This document shows positions 11,998-23,267 of a DNA stretch of 64,000 nucleotides, piece by piece; positions within the stretch are counted from its first letter, which is position 1; each line of letters begins with the position of its first letter. The notes under the pieces were generated by a model. That model searched no databases. It was not told the DNA's origin and worked only from the letters and a program-made list of their open reading frames with translations. Position numbers and translations under genes: made by a program. Source of the stretch: Proteromonas lacertae (Eukaryota > Sar > Bigyra > Opalinata > Proteromonadidae); assembly GCA_002245135.1 (NCBI GenBank), contig NGBS01000022.1, forward strand, positions 60,108 to 124,107, written 5' to 3'.

Positions 11998-13190
11998 TTA
12001 TTTCAATTTAGGATGAGTTAAATCAATTGTGGCATTGCTTTCTGAAGCATTACATTTGGCTGTAACTTTAAGTATTCCATTGACATTAACATCAAAGTCT
12101 ATTTCAATATTAGAAGTATCATTCATTACTTTTATTGTAACTTTACCTAACTCTATTTGACTAGCTACACTAGTTCCATCTCCTTCAAAAATACTAACAA
12201 CAGCAATACCTCTTCTGGATGAAACTACTGTACTTCCTTTGGCTGGTAATTTTGAACATCTCTCTATTATTACTGTCATTGCTGGACTTCCTAATGCTCG
12301 TTTTGTTCCAATTCCTACTGCTCTTGATAATACATCAACTATTTTATAATGATTTATTGTTTCATCTTGTAATGTTCTTCCATATAATGCAGCTCCTATT
12401 GCTACAGCTTCTTCAGGATTTATGCTTCTACAAATTGGAATATCTTTAAAATTCTTCTTTAATATTTCTTCTACAGCTGGAATTTTACTTGAACAACCAA
12501 CTAATATGATATAATCTATCTTTTCTATCTTTCCAAATTTTATTGCATCATTACATTTCTTTATTGTTTTATAGAAAAGATCTTGACAAATTTCTTCCAA
12601 TTCTGATTTGCTTACTTCTCTTGTAAATTCATTTTCATCATCTATTTCAATCTCAAAATCATATGTTATAGTTGAAGATAAGTTGATTTTTATTTCATCT
12701 GAAGTTTTTCTAATTCTTTCCACTATTTTCTCATCTAATTCTTTTCCTCCCATAGATTCCTGAATGTTTAACACAAGATATTCACACAATCGATTTGTTA
12801 TATCTTCACCTCCTAAATGATTATTACCTGCTGTACTTATCACAGTTATATCATTACCACTAACATTTAATATTGAAACATCAAAACTACTTCCACCAAA
12901 ATCATACACCATTATATTACATTTATCTTTTTTTATTATATTATTCGAAATATAAGCTATCGCAGCAGCTGTTGGTTCATTAATCAAATATATTACTTTT
13001 AAACCAGCTTCTTTTGCTGCTTTCATTGTTTCATCTCTTTGTAAAAAACTAAAATCAGCTGGAACAGTGAGAATAACAGGAAAATCGTTTGGATTTTCTT
13101 TTGATGATTCTGGAATGTATGGAATTGCCATTTCTTTTATATGTCTTAATATCATTGATGAAATTTCAACTGGATTATATCTCCAAAAAT
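11998..13190 (-). pseudogene. HSP70-like gene lacking its 5' end and lid
   Basis: An open frame of 385 codons starts at 13155. Homology continues a few codons upstream (FWRYNPVEISS) before the frame breaks. It holds the second half of the HSP70 ATPase domain (INEPTAAAIAY, VYDFGGSSFDVS, VGCSSKIPAVEE) and the beta part of the substrate-binding domain, ending DLTHPKLK. About 110 N-terminal residues, including the first phosphate-binding loop, are missing, and there is no alpha-helical lid or EEVD-type tail. Without phosphate loop 1 it cannot be a normal ATPase. I call it a 5'-truncated gene or pseudogene. A distant upstream exon was looked for up to about 13300 and not found. Confidence 0.7.
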
Positions 13191-13496
13191 GATGGAAAAG
13201 GTAAATCTGGATATATTACATGAAGATGTGTGTTATTAGATGGAAATGCAATGTGGGAAAGTCCTATTAATGAATGTTTAAGAAGTTAAAAAGAAGTCCT
13301 ATTAAATTGAGATTATTTTTAAAACTCTAATAAATCTATATTCACTTCACCAATCACATGTTAATTATTAATAAGATAAAAATATATTCTTTTTAATTTG
13401 ATATTTATCTTTTGTCATTCAAAAATTCAATAATACATTCATTTGTATTTCATTCTGTATTTTTGTATTTGAAATATTCTTCTTAATTCTTACTTT
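13191..13496. other. short intergenic region
   Basis: About 300 bp between the broken HSP70 and the MPDU1 start. Frames on the minus strand here do not align with the missing HSP70 N-terminus. AT-rich, no other feature seen. Confidence 0.5.
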
Positions 13497-14474
13497 ATGA
13501 AGACAATGTACGAAATTAACATATTCACATTTTAATAGATTCGCATTTGCAATTTTATTAGCATTATTCTCATCAGTTTATGCAGTAGATCCAATAATTA
13601 CTCTGTTAGGACTTTTCAAAGACAGTATTAAATTAAGAATTATATAAAATCATGTAATAGATTTACTAGGCTCAATTGTAAGAGGAATTATCGGAGATGA
13701 ATGTTACAAAACAATTGTATACGATGGTAATTACCTGGATATACCATGTTTAAAGGTAGTAATTAGCAAGGGTATAGGATATGGAATGATTATATTCTCT
13801 TCAATATTGAAATTACCTCAAATTATAAAAATATTGTCAGCTAAGAGTGTTGAAGGTTTATCTCCAGCCAGTTTCTATATGGAAGTACTTGCTTTTACCT
13901 TCACAATCGTATATAACTATATACTGAAATATCCCTTCTCTTCTTATGGAGAAGCAGTAGTAATCAATGTTCAAAACATATTTTTAGTATTTTTACTATG
14001 GATGTATATGTAATTTCATTATTGTATATAGATATTCTGATAAAAATACAAAACCATCGTTGATGACTCAATTATCCTTGATCTCAAGTTACATTGCATT
14101 GATAATTGGAATGTTGTATTTACCAAATGAATATTTATCTATCTTACCAGCTGTGAGTACATTATCAGCAATGATAGGAAGAATCCCTCAAATAATTTTG
14201 AATTTCAAGAATAAACATACTGGACAAGTATATATATATATATATATATAATGTATAATTTATGAATGTAAAATAGTTGGCATTTTTATCATTTTTCTTA
14301 ACAGCAATGGGTGGTTTTGTTCGAATTTTCACTTCTTATCAAGAAACAGGTGATATTGTATTATATGGTGGTTATATCTTAACTTCAATAATTAATTTCA
14401 CTTTAGTTGGTCAAATATTGATGTATGAAAGTAATACCAAAGAAATATTAAAGAAAGAAAAGAAGATTGATTAA
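13497..14474 (+). CDS. MPDU1-like PQ-loop membrane protein
   Basis: Four introns (13508-13538, 13625-13660, 14010-14031, 14228-14276) give 279 codons. The N-terminus MKTIFAFAILLALFSSVYA is a signal peptide or first membrane segment. Two PQ-loops are visible: LKLPQIIKILSAKSVEGLSP and GRIPQIILNFKNKHTGQ, each in a bundle of hydrophobic segments (about seven in all). The Lys-rich C-terminus is KKEKKID. MPDU1 (Lec35) is an ER membrane protein needed to use dolichol-phosphate mannose and glucose in glycan and GPI assembly. The SVEGLSPASFYMEVL context matches MPDU1 better than cystinosin-type PQ-loop carriers. The third intron is only 22 nt. Confidence 0.87.
14010..14031 (+). other. 22-nt intron in the MPDU1 gene
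   Basis: The sequence starts GTAATTTC and ends TATATAG. Exon 3 ends ...TGG ATG TAT AT and exon 4 begins A TAT TCT GAT. Splicing keeps one frame, while retaining the 22 nt gives a TAA within two codons. A donor six bases upstream would create an immediate TGA. Confidence 0.75.
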
Positions 14475-14559
14475 ATTTAATGAAATTATTTCTTTATTCT
14501 AATTTTGTTTTTATTTTGACAATCAAACAAGAGAAAAGTGTTGAATAAATGGATAATTC

Positions 14560-14702
14560 TTTTCCTATATATTCCTCACACAATCGATTTGTTATATCTT
14601 GACCGTCTAAATCATTATTACCTGCTGTACTTAACACAGTTATATCATTACCACTAACATTTAAAATTAAATCATCAAAATTACTTCCACCAAAATCATC
14701 GA
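14560..14702 (-). pseudogene. short HSP70 ATPase-domain fragment
   Basis: About 140 bp whose minus-strand frame reads VDDFGGSNFDDLILNVSGND and then TVLSTAGNNDLDGQDITNRLCE. It matches, with several substitutions, the segment of the HSP70-like gene at 12770-12915. It abuts the 3' end of the membrane-protein gene and has no HSP70 sequence on either side. A duplicated scrap, not a gene. Confidence 0.8.
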
Positions 14703-15304
14703 CTAAAATGGTGTTACAAATTTTTCTTCTGAACAACAACAAATTTTCTCATAGTGTGCTGATATATAACACAAAAAGAAATTGCTTACTAAAATCAAAA
14801 TGTTAAACATTACATCAACAACACCAACAGATACTGAAGCAATAATTATTCCCACTATATTAACAAACATTATACATACTGATATGTAGGATATAGATAT
14901 ACAAGCAACAAAATTGATAATTATAAATAGTAACAAGTTTACTACACTTTCCAATATTATTAAAACTATATACACATATCTAATATCTGACATAAAATAG
15001 TCTTCATTGAAAAAAAAGAAGAAAATACATAATGCATCAAATATTAATGAAATAAAGTTAAGAATATTTTTCTAAAATATATAATATCTATAAATTATAC
15101 GAATAATTTAGGATAAGGAGGTAAATCACCTGTGTAAAGACAAGAACATCCATATTTGTGCCTTACTGGGTATATTGATGGTAAATCATTCGTATATATA
15201 TCCAAAAACTCTGAATTATTCTTATCATTACTTTTTTCGAATATTTTCTCTGTATTATTTGTTCGTGGATTATAATTTTGGTATTTTATTGAAGATTCTT
15301 CCAT
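14703..15304 (-). CDS. small multi-pass membrane protein, function unknown
   Basis: One 29-nt intron (15072-15100) joins two frames into 190 codons. The first 60 residues are polar, with a Cys pair (YGCSCLYTGDLPPYP). Four or five hydrophobic segments follow (FISLIFDALCIFFFFF, VYIVLIILESVVNLLLFIII, and two more), then a short tail with Cys-Cys-Cys. No signal peptide. I do not recognise the family. The hydrophobic pattern and a cytosolic N-terminus suggest a tetraspan-type integral membrane protein. Confidence 0.65.
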
Positions 15305-15454
15305 GAAAAATATAATTTGTGTTGGATGCTGTATTATCTGTTGAGACTGATGAGATAAATCTTTTTAAATCACTTGAAACGAATATATTTTTAAAACATT
15401 AAAAAACATTTCAAAATAATAATACAATATAACAATAATAAAAACTAATTACAT

Positions 15455-16613
15455 TTATCGATGACTAAATATAATAAAAGCTCCAGTCAACAAACCAACA
15501 GTCATCAACCATATAGAATTACTATTCGTTATAGAACTACTATTATTATCTTTCTCATCATTCTTATTACCATTCTTCTTATTACTTCCATCAGAATTAC
15601 TTGCATTCACACCACCAAAAATACCATCATCACTATTCTCCCATCTATTACTATTTTCATGGTTATCATTATTATTATTAGTCGTTACAAATGATAATAC
15701 AGTGGATAATTCAGGATTCATCTCATCTTCAGGCAATAATAAATTCTTAGTATTATCTGCATCATCAGGTTCAATTTCTCGTTCTGTTGGGAATAATCTA
15801 ACTTGTATCCCTAAACGGGTTAAAAAAGGATTATGGCTACGATGTTGTATCTTCGCTTTATTATAAGAAAAATAACATTTGATTATTCTTTCAACATATT
15901 TTAATAAGTTTGGACAATAACGAGTGATTATATCTTGTATACCAATTGGTTCAATTAATGCTTCCATTAAGTGGCCAAATAATATTGCATCTACTGCGGA
16001 TGGACTTGAGCCAAATATATATCCTTTATTGTTGCTATTGGAGGTTTGAGAGAGCTTGATATCTAATGCTTGGTAGATACTTACTGCTTTTTTGTATATT
16101 AGATTGTAGTTTGTATAACCATGAATTCGTAGTAAATCTGCTGCATCTTTTTTACCTTTGTATAGACAATATAAACAGAGTGGGAATGGAACAATTTCCA
16201 TGTAGGATTTGTAGGTGATTGATGCATATACTGTATCCTTTAACCATCTACGATAAGTTACAAACAGTGAGAGTGTATTTTGGATCATTGCCATTAAAAT
16301 CTCAGATTCTGCTTTTTGCTCATCGGTTAAACCTATGTTCAATTCATCATGTAATTGTAATATATAGGGGACAATTTCATTCTTTGGAATTAAAAGAGAA
16401 TCATCTTGGAGTTGTGGATATTCTCCAGTTGCAGCACAGTATGGAACATTGACATTGCATTCTTCGTATGGGATTTTTGAGAAACGTAGAAGAGCCTATT
16501 CAAAAAAAACAATTCATTAATCAAAATGAAAAAAAATAATATCATAAATATCAAATATCAATATATACATGTTCAGTCCAAGCATATCTAAATTGTTTTA
16601 ACACCAATGGCAT
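15455..16613 (-). CDS. metaxin/SAM37-like mitochondrial outer-membrane protein
   Basis: A first exon (MPLVLKQFRYAWTEH) is joined by a 73-nt intron (16496-16568) to a long exon, giving 361 codons. The N-terminal region ALLRFSKIPYEECNVN resembles the thioredoxin-like half of metaxins. The middle has the GST C-terminal hallmark FGSSPSAVDAILFGHL, followed by CPNLLKYVERI. A polar Asn-rich linker leads to a single C-terminal membrane anchor (SIWLMTVGLLTGAFIIFSHR). Metaxins belong to the sorting and assembly machinery for beta-barrel proteins of the outer membrane. GST-type fold plus tail anchor supports that. Which of metaxin 1, 2 or Sam37 it matches is not resolved. Confidence 0.8.
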
Positions 16614-16716
16614 TCAATATTTCAAAAAATAAATATGTTAGTAAAGTAATTTTTTGATAGATAAGGCTTTTCTCATCAACTTAACACTTTCATTCTGTCC
16701 TTCCCATTTAACTCGA

Positions 16717-18087
16717 ATGGTTGGTATAATCACATTAACAAGCAAATCTTTAACTGCAGTTAGAGCAGCAGCTGTTATTTCAAAACAAACAAATAGTATA
16801 GATATTTTTTTTGCTAATACACTAAATACAATATTTTTATTTCAAATAGGTACAATATTTTCACGTAGTTTTGCAAATTTCGTTAGATCAAAACCTCATT
16901 TAAATATTGGTACCATTGGACACGTAGATCACGGTAAAACTACCTTAACTTCAGCAATAACCCAAGTTTTATCCCAACAACACTTAGCACAAGCATATTC
17001 CTATGCACAAATCGATAAAGCTCCTGAAGAAAAAGCAAGAGGAATTACAATCAACACAACCCATGTTGAATATGAAACCAAGAAACGTCATTATGCTCAT
17101 GTAGATTGTCCAGGACATGCAGATTATGTAAAGAATATGATCACAGGTGCTGCTCAAATGGATGGAGCAATTTTAGTAGTAAGTGCAGCTGATGGTCCAA
17201 TGCCACAAACAAGAGAACATATATTATTAGCTCGACAAGTAGGAGTTCCAAACATAGTAGTTTATTTAAATAAATGTGATTTAGTTGATGATCCAGAGTT
17301 ATTGGAATTAGTTGAGATGGAAACAAGAGAATTGTTATCGTTCTATAATTACCCAGGAGATAATATACCAATTGTCAGAGGATCGGCATTATGTGCTTGT
17401 CAGAACAACAAGCCAGAATTAGGCAAAGATAGTATATTGAAATTATTAGACACAATTGATGAAGCATTCCCAGAAGTATAAATATATATTTTTATTAATT
17501 TATGTAAATAGCCTGTTCGTCCACTTGAAAAACCATTCCGTTTACCAATCGAAGATGTATTCAGTATTTCAGGAAGAGGTACAGTAGTAACAGGAAGAGT
17601 TGAGCAAGGAAAAGTAAAATTAAATGAAGAAATCGAAATAGTTGGTTTAAAAGCTACTCAAAAAACAATAGTAACAGGTTTAGAGATGTTTAAAAAATCG
17701 TTAGATATTGCACAAGCTGGTGATAATGTTGGTATATTATTAAGAGGAATTAAAAGAGAAGATGTTCGAAGAGGTCAAGTTGTAAGCAAACCTAATTCAA
17801 TTCATCCACATACTGAGTTTGAGACTGAAGTTTATGTGTTAAAGAAAGAAGAAGGAGGAAGACATACACCTTTCACTACAAACTATAGACCTCAATTTTT
17901 CTTGAATACTGCTGATGTAACTGGTGTAATTACATTGAAAAATGCTGAAATGGCAATGCCTGGTGAAAATGCGACAATGAGTGTGAAATTAATTCATCCA
18001 GTTGCTTTAGAGCCAGGTCAGAGATTTGCTATTAGAGAAGGAGGTCATACAGTAGGAGCTGGTGTTGTTTCAAAGATAGTTAAATAA
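16717..18087 (+). CDS. TUFM: mitochondrial elongation factor Tu
   Basis: Two introns (16796-16849, 54 nt; 17476-17511, 36 nt) leave 426 codons. A presequence of about 40 residues rich in Ser, Arg and Lys ([20 protein letters not shown] onward) precedes the mature start [19 protein letters not shown]. GTPase motifs are complete: [20 protein letters not shown] and SAL. Domains II and III are present, ending [17 protein letters not shown]. It delivers aminoacyl-tRNA to organellar ribosomes. I start at 16717 because it opens the basic presequence; an upstream in-frame ATG at 16654 would add 21 less typical residues. Bacterial-type EF-Tu with a targeting sequence is strong evidence for a translating mitochondrion. 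Confidence 0.95.
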
Positions 18088-18295
18088 TTAATTAAATAAA
18101 TAAAGTAGATGGTAATGAATTGGTTTATTTTTTGTTGTTTGTTTATTGATCAAATTATAAATGTAAATATGGTTTAATTAATATCTCTTATGTTTTTGAC
18201 TTTTTATATATGATAATTCAATAAAATTCCTCAAATCATTCAAAACAAAAAGAAATGTTATTATCAAAATAATATTGATGCTTATGCAAAATAGA

Positions 18296-21200
18296 TTATT
18301 CAATATTCCAAAACTCTTTAGATAATTCTTTCTTTGTTTCTTCTGAAATTCCTTTTAGTTTTGTTTTTCCAATTGTTGAAAATGTTTTTAAAAATCATTT
18401 TAATTCTAATTTATCTATATTCTTTTTTAATGTTATTGTAAATATTTTTAAACAATCAAATACTTCTTTGTTTTCTTTCATTAATCTTAATTCACTTTCA
18501 TCTAATTCATTTCCTGATAGATTCATTATTTTTAATGGATAATATTCTTTCAACCTTTATATTAACATTTTTAATCCTCTTTCACTCATTCCAGTATCTA
18601 TTTAGATTAAAGATTTTATAAAATACTTGAAAGGTTTAATGATCTTGGATAATCATCATTATCATTTGCAATAAATATATTTAAATTCTTACATATTATC
18701 TCTAATCCTTCATCACCAATTTCATTTTTATATATGGAGATATATCCTGAACTTTTTGGTAATGAATCTGTTAATTTTTTTAATCCTATATAACTGATTT
18801 TATTAATGGATAAATATAATTCACATTAGTCTATTTGTTTAAGAAATGAAATATGAGAATCTTGAATTTTCATATCTATCTCAATTTAAATATATGTATT
18901 ATACTTGAAAAATAATGTGAAAAAGCATATTTTTTGCTTTTCTTTTTAATATAATAATCCAAATAATATTCCAATTCTTCATTTGTCCATAATAAGCACT
19001 TCATACTAATTATAGGATATTCTTCTTTTGCTAATGATTTTGAGCATATTGATTTTAATCCATTCATTCTTATCTCATTACCATATAGAATAATTGAATC
19101 ACAATTTTTTATTGAAGATAGTTTATCTGCTAATAATAAAACACTTTCATCGGTTATTGAGATATTATTCATATTTATATTATATTTATCATTAATAATC
19201 ATGTTTATTTTGTTTAATAACAACTAAAATCCATTATAACCAATTGGATTATCTATTAAACAAATAGTTAATTAAGATGCAAGTATTTAGTTTATACAAT
19301 AAATAAACAACTTCATTATATTATCATTATCATTCATATAATTTATTTAATAGTCTATCCCTTTTGAATCTATATTATTGAAACTTATATCAAGTTTTAT
19401 CTTTTCATCAATATCCTCTATCCCTTTTAGTAAATACTTCAATCCAACTGATGATAATCCCATGTCTATTTTATATAATAGAATAAAAATAAATACTAGA
19501 ACAATTTATTCTTTTATCATTGTCTTTCAACAAGTACAAATGTGGAGATAGTAATCTCATTCCTTCATCTCCTATTTCATTTTCATATAATTGAAGTTCT
19601 TTAAGATTTGATAATGAAGATAAATATTCAATCAGTAATTGTATACTTTTTTGTGTTAGTTTATTATCTTAATAATAGAAATATATAACAATATACTGCT
19701 TATATCTAACTGTTCTATTTCTTTAAACTCATTTGATCTTAATAAAATGAATGATTTGATAATATCATCATCAATTATTGAATTACTCAGATTTAAATTA
19801 TCATACTCTATTATATAATCTATCAATTTAGGAATATCTTTATCTATCAATAGCTCTATATTTTTTATATTACAATCAAATATAACATTACAAGATGATA
19901 ATTTGGAGAATAAAGCTTTCAATACAGTTGGATGAATACTATTATTACATCTAATATATATTCTTTTCAAATTTGGATATTTATGTAATTCTGATGATAA
20001 TAACATCATTGATTCATCATTTAAATTCATTCCATATAGATGCATTTCATCATATTTATCAATTAATAAATGTAAATATGGAAGTAATAATTTGAATCCT
20101 TTTGGACCTATTGGGTTTTCTATTTTATTATAACAAAATTTAATATTAATACCTTCTAAATCTACATATTTCAATTTCATGAATGGAATTGATTTAACAA
20201 ATAATTCAACAAAATGTGATGTAAGATTACATCTATATAAGTCCATTTCTTGTAGATTTGATAGTTGCGATAATAATAATCCAAATAATGATTGATGTTG
20301 AAGCGGTATATTCATATGATCTTTGTAATTATTAACTAAATATAAAATAAACAAAAGAGTTATACAAAATGATAATTTTGTTGGATTGATTAGTTTTAAT
20401 ATTCTAAACAAATATTTCATTCCTTCTTCACAACAACAAACACAATTTGATTTTATTATTATTTCTTCTTTATCACATTCCCTTCTATCAATATTTAATG
20501 CCATTCCATCTAAATAGCACTCTTTTCCTTCTTTGTGATGATATTTATGATATTTCAGTTTATTTTCTATTGATTTATCATCTTTATATAATTTCATCAT
20601 TAATAGAGTTGACAGTAATCTTTCATTTGGTTTACTATTGTATGCTTTTATCAGAATATCTCGAATTTCTTTCCATTTATTACTTTCAATAATCATGTAA
20701 AATGGATATAAAATTGGAAGTGTTATTATCATTTTATCATTATTATATAATACTTCTTTTCTTTCTTTATATATCATTAGATTATTTTCTTCATTTCTTC
20801 TACTTGTCTTTATTGATAATAGTATTTTCATATTATTTAAACTCAATCTATCTTCATTCTTCATTTTTAACATTCTTTCTATCATTTCTTTCATCATTTC
20901 ATCACATTCTACATCTAAACTGTATTTACATCTCAGAACGTTGTTAAGGGTTTTTAACATATTATTATCTTCATTAAATGGTAATTTCTTGTTTATCATT
21001 TCATATAATATACAACCAATTGACCAAATCACACTTCTTTCATTACATTCTAATCCACTTAACTCTTCTGGGCTTTTGAAGCAAATATCATATATTTTTA
21101 CATCCTCTTTTCTCAAATCATTCAAGAGTAAATCACATACTTTTATTTCATCATCATTCTCTATTACAACATTTGAACTCTTCAAATTATTTATCATTAT

Positions 21201-21628
21201 ATCATATTCACTTAATATCATCAATATATCACATAATTTATTAATAACACAACATATTACACCACTGGAAAGCGACTCTTTATGAATTATATCTTCTAAA
21301 TCTCTTAAGTAATAGTCTCTCTCATATTTCATCATATTATACCCGATCATATCTATTGCAGCTATAAATGTAAAAGATGAACAAAAATCAGATAATAAAC
21401 GGTTATTTTCAATAAATTTTAATACACACTTTTCCTTCATTCCTTCTATATTCATTATCTTCATCTTTTTCATTTCATTTTCATCTTCTATCACAAAATC
21501 AACTTCTTTTATACTCTTTTCTACTCTATCTATTATCTATTATATAAATATAACGATTATACTTTCAATTTTGGTAGTTTATATTTCATCATACTATCTA
21601 TATCATGATTTTGAGAAAAAAATATCAT
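18296..21628 (-). pseudogene. pseudokinase-LRR gene; 3' part interrupted by five in-frame stops
   Basis: Exon 1 starts at 21628, and a 26-nt intron (21537-21562) leads into a frame of more than 600 codons. The N-terminal half is a degenerate kinase: NNLKSSNVVI where HRDLKxxN should be, CDLLL for DFG, but a kept SPEELSG and VIWSIGCILYEM, so it is a pseudokinase. Leucine-rich repeats of the ribonuclease-inhibitor type follow (LYxNxIGDEGxRLL, NPIGPKGFKLLLPYL). Downstream, more LRR exons continue through further short introns, but with in-frame stops at 19347-19349 (TAA), 19224-19226 (TAG), 18836-18838 (TAA), 18557-18559 (TAA) and 18395-18397 (TGA). No frameshift is seen between them. Either the real gene ends at the first stop or the 3' half is decaying. 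A related intact gene is at 40872-43239. Confidence 0.65.
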
Positions 21629-22004
21629 TTCTGAAAATTGAGTCGTTTCTATTTTACTTTTTGCTTTTTTCTCATCATTTTCTTATTATTACCATCTCAT
21701 TACATCAACATCTAATACTACCATCACTATTAAATCATTTGGTTGCTGTTTTACTCACTAATTTAATAAAATGCTCTATTTACTGTTTCTATCATCTACA
21801 AAAATAAGTCAATCACAATACTTTTATTTTTGATTGTTATTTCTATAATTCATTATCATTTAATCAAGATATTCTGTATAACAGTTTTGTTTCAAAATTA
21901 TTGATCGTTTCATTTTCATTTCATTTTGATTTTTTTATCATTTCTTATTAAAAACAAATAAAATAACAAAAGAAACAATAGGGAAACTCATTTTAATTCT
22001 TTTA
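21629..22004. other. intergenic region up to the inverted repeat
   Basis: 376 bp of T/C-rich, AT-rich sequence upstream of the pseudokinase-LRR start. It ends where homology to the 47.8-50.6 kb copy begins. No gene seen. Confidence 0.5.
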
Positions 22005-22061
22005 CCATTAAATTCTAACAGAGCTAAGCCGAAAGAGAAAGATGAGTGTTTAATTATGTGA
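22005..22061 (+). pseudogene. C-terminal remnant of the CaaX armadillo-like gene
   Basis: Eighteen codons plus TGA read PLNSNRAKPKEKDECLIM, matching the end of the gene at 50500-52502 with one substitution (Ser for Ala). Nothing upstream continues the frame. It marks the breakpoint of the inverted duplication. Confidence 0.9.
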
Positions 22062-22156
22062 ATTTAACTCTCTCTTTTTTTCTTCTTGTATGTATTATCC
22101 CAATAAAATACATAAATCACAACATTCTAATTTTTTAATAATATGATTGAGGAATA

Positions 22157-22995
22157 TTATAGCATTAATAGTCCAATCATCACTATAGCTATGATTGATG
22201 GTATATACATACCACTTACATTATCTTTTCTCATCTTTGTTAATATATCATTATTATCTCCTACACTCACTGTCATATCACTTGGAGTTGGTAAAACTGT
22301 CTTTCCAAAATATGCTTCACCTTCAGATTCTAATATTCTTTCACTTTTTGGACATTTCATATAAGCAACTACACCTAAATGGAAGGAATTTGATATTGAC
22401 TCTTTAATTTTATCAATTTTATCTTTTGCTGCATCAGATGTACATTTTTCATATAGTTGATCGATTGTTACAAATCCACTTACTTCACATCCTAATTCTT
22501 TTAATGCATCGAAATCATTAGCTGATAATTCTAAACCAGTTTGTGAAGTATCAATACCTCCTAGACTATAATAAGTGAAAGTGTTCTTATCTTCTCTCCC
22601 TACTTTAAATACTAATTTCACCTTAGCTGCCATCTTTAATTTGTCATATTCTGATTTTATTGAAGTGACAAAACCAAAAGCATTATCAGTAAGATAAACA
22701 CCCGTGTAAATTGTTATTTGATCTACTACTAAGTCTACTTGAGCTATTACACCTTTACTTTGAGGAATTGGGCAATTATCAAATACTTTAACACCATTTC
22801 TCAAATTTAAATGACTGTTGGTTTGATTGAGGTGAGTAAGTGCTTTCTCAATTAATTCACCATCTATTTAACATTAAAGAATTCAAAATACAGTTTAACT
22901 CAGCTGCATTGGCTGCACTATTAAAAGTGACCAATAAAATAACTATTTTATAAAAGAATTAAAGTCATACGAGTGATACAAATTAAGGAATTCAT
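22157..22995 (-). CDS. secreted or membrane-anchored protein, copy A
   Basis: Two 28-nt introns (22864-22891, 22943-22970) join three exons into 260 codons. The N-terminus MNSLICITLILLVTFNSAAN is a clear signal peptide. The mature part has a few Cys residues (DNCPIP, LGCEVSG, EKCTSDAA, YMKCPKSER) and no family I recognise. The last 20 residues are hydrophobic (GMYIPSIIAIVMIGLLML), fitting a C-terminal membrane anchor or a GPI-attachment signal. Copy B at 49566-50404 differs by one visible residue (Lys here, Gln there in CPxSER). Both copies are intact, so purifying selection or recent duplication is implied. Confidence 0.75.
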
Positions 22996-23267
22996 AAATT
23001 GAATAAAGAATTAAAATTCGGTTATTTTTAAAAATGTGTTTTTGTCAGTTACACATGTATAACTGACATTTACAACCTTTTTGTTTAAATGTATTGTTGC
23101 ATCACTATTCAAAATAAATATACTGTAGTTATTACATGTTGTTTTGTTTGTTTAAATGTAAAGTTTGTTTTTCAACAGCAATCTTGAATACTTTTCTACT
23201 TTTATTCATTAATATATTCATTACAATACAATAATAATAATAATATGCAAGGATAAATTTCAATAAG

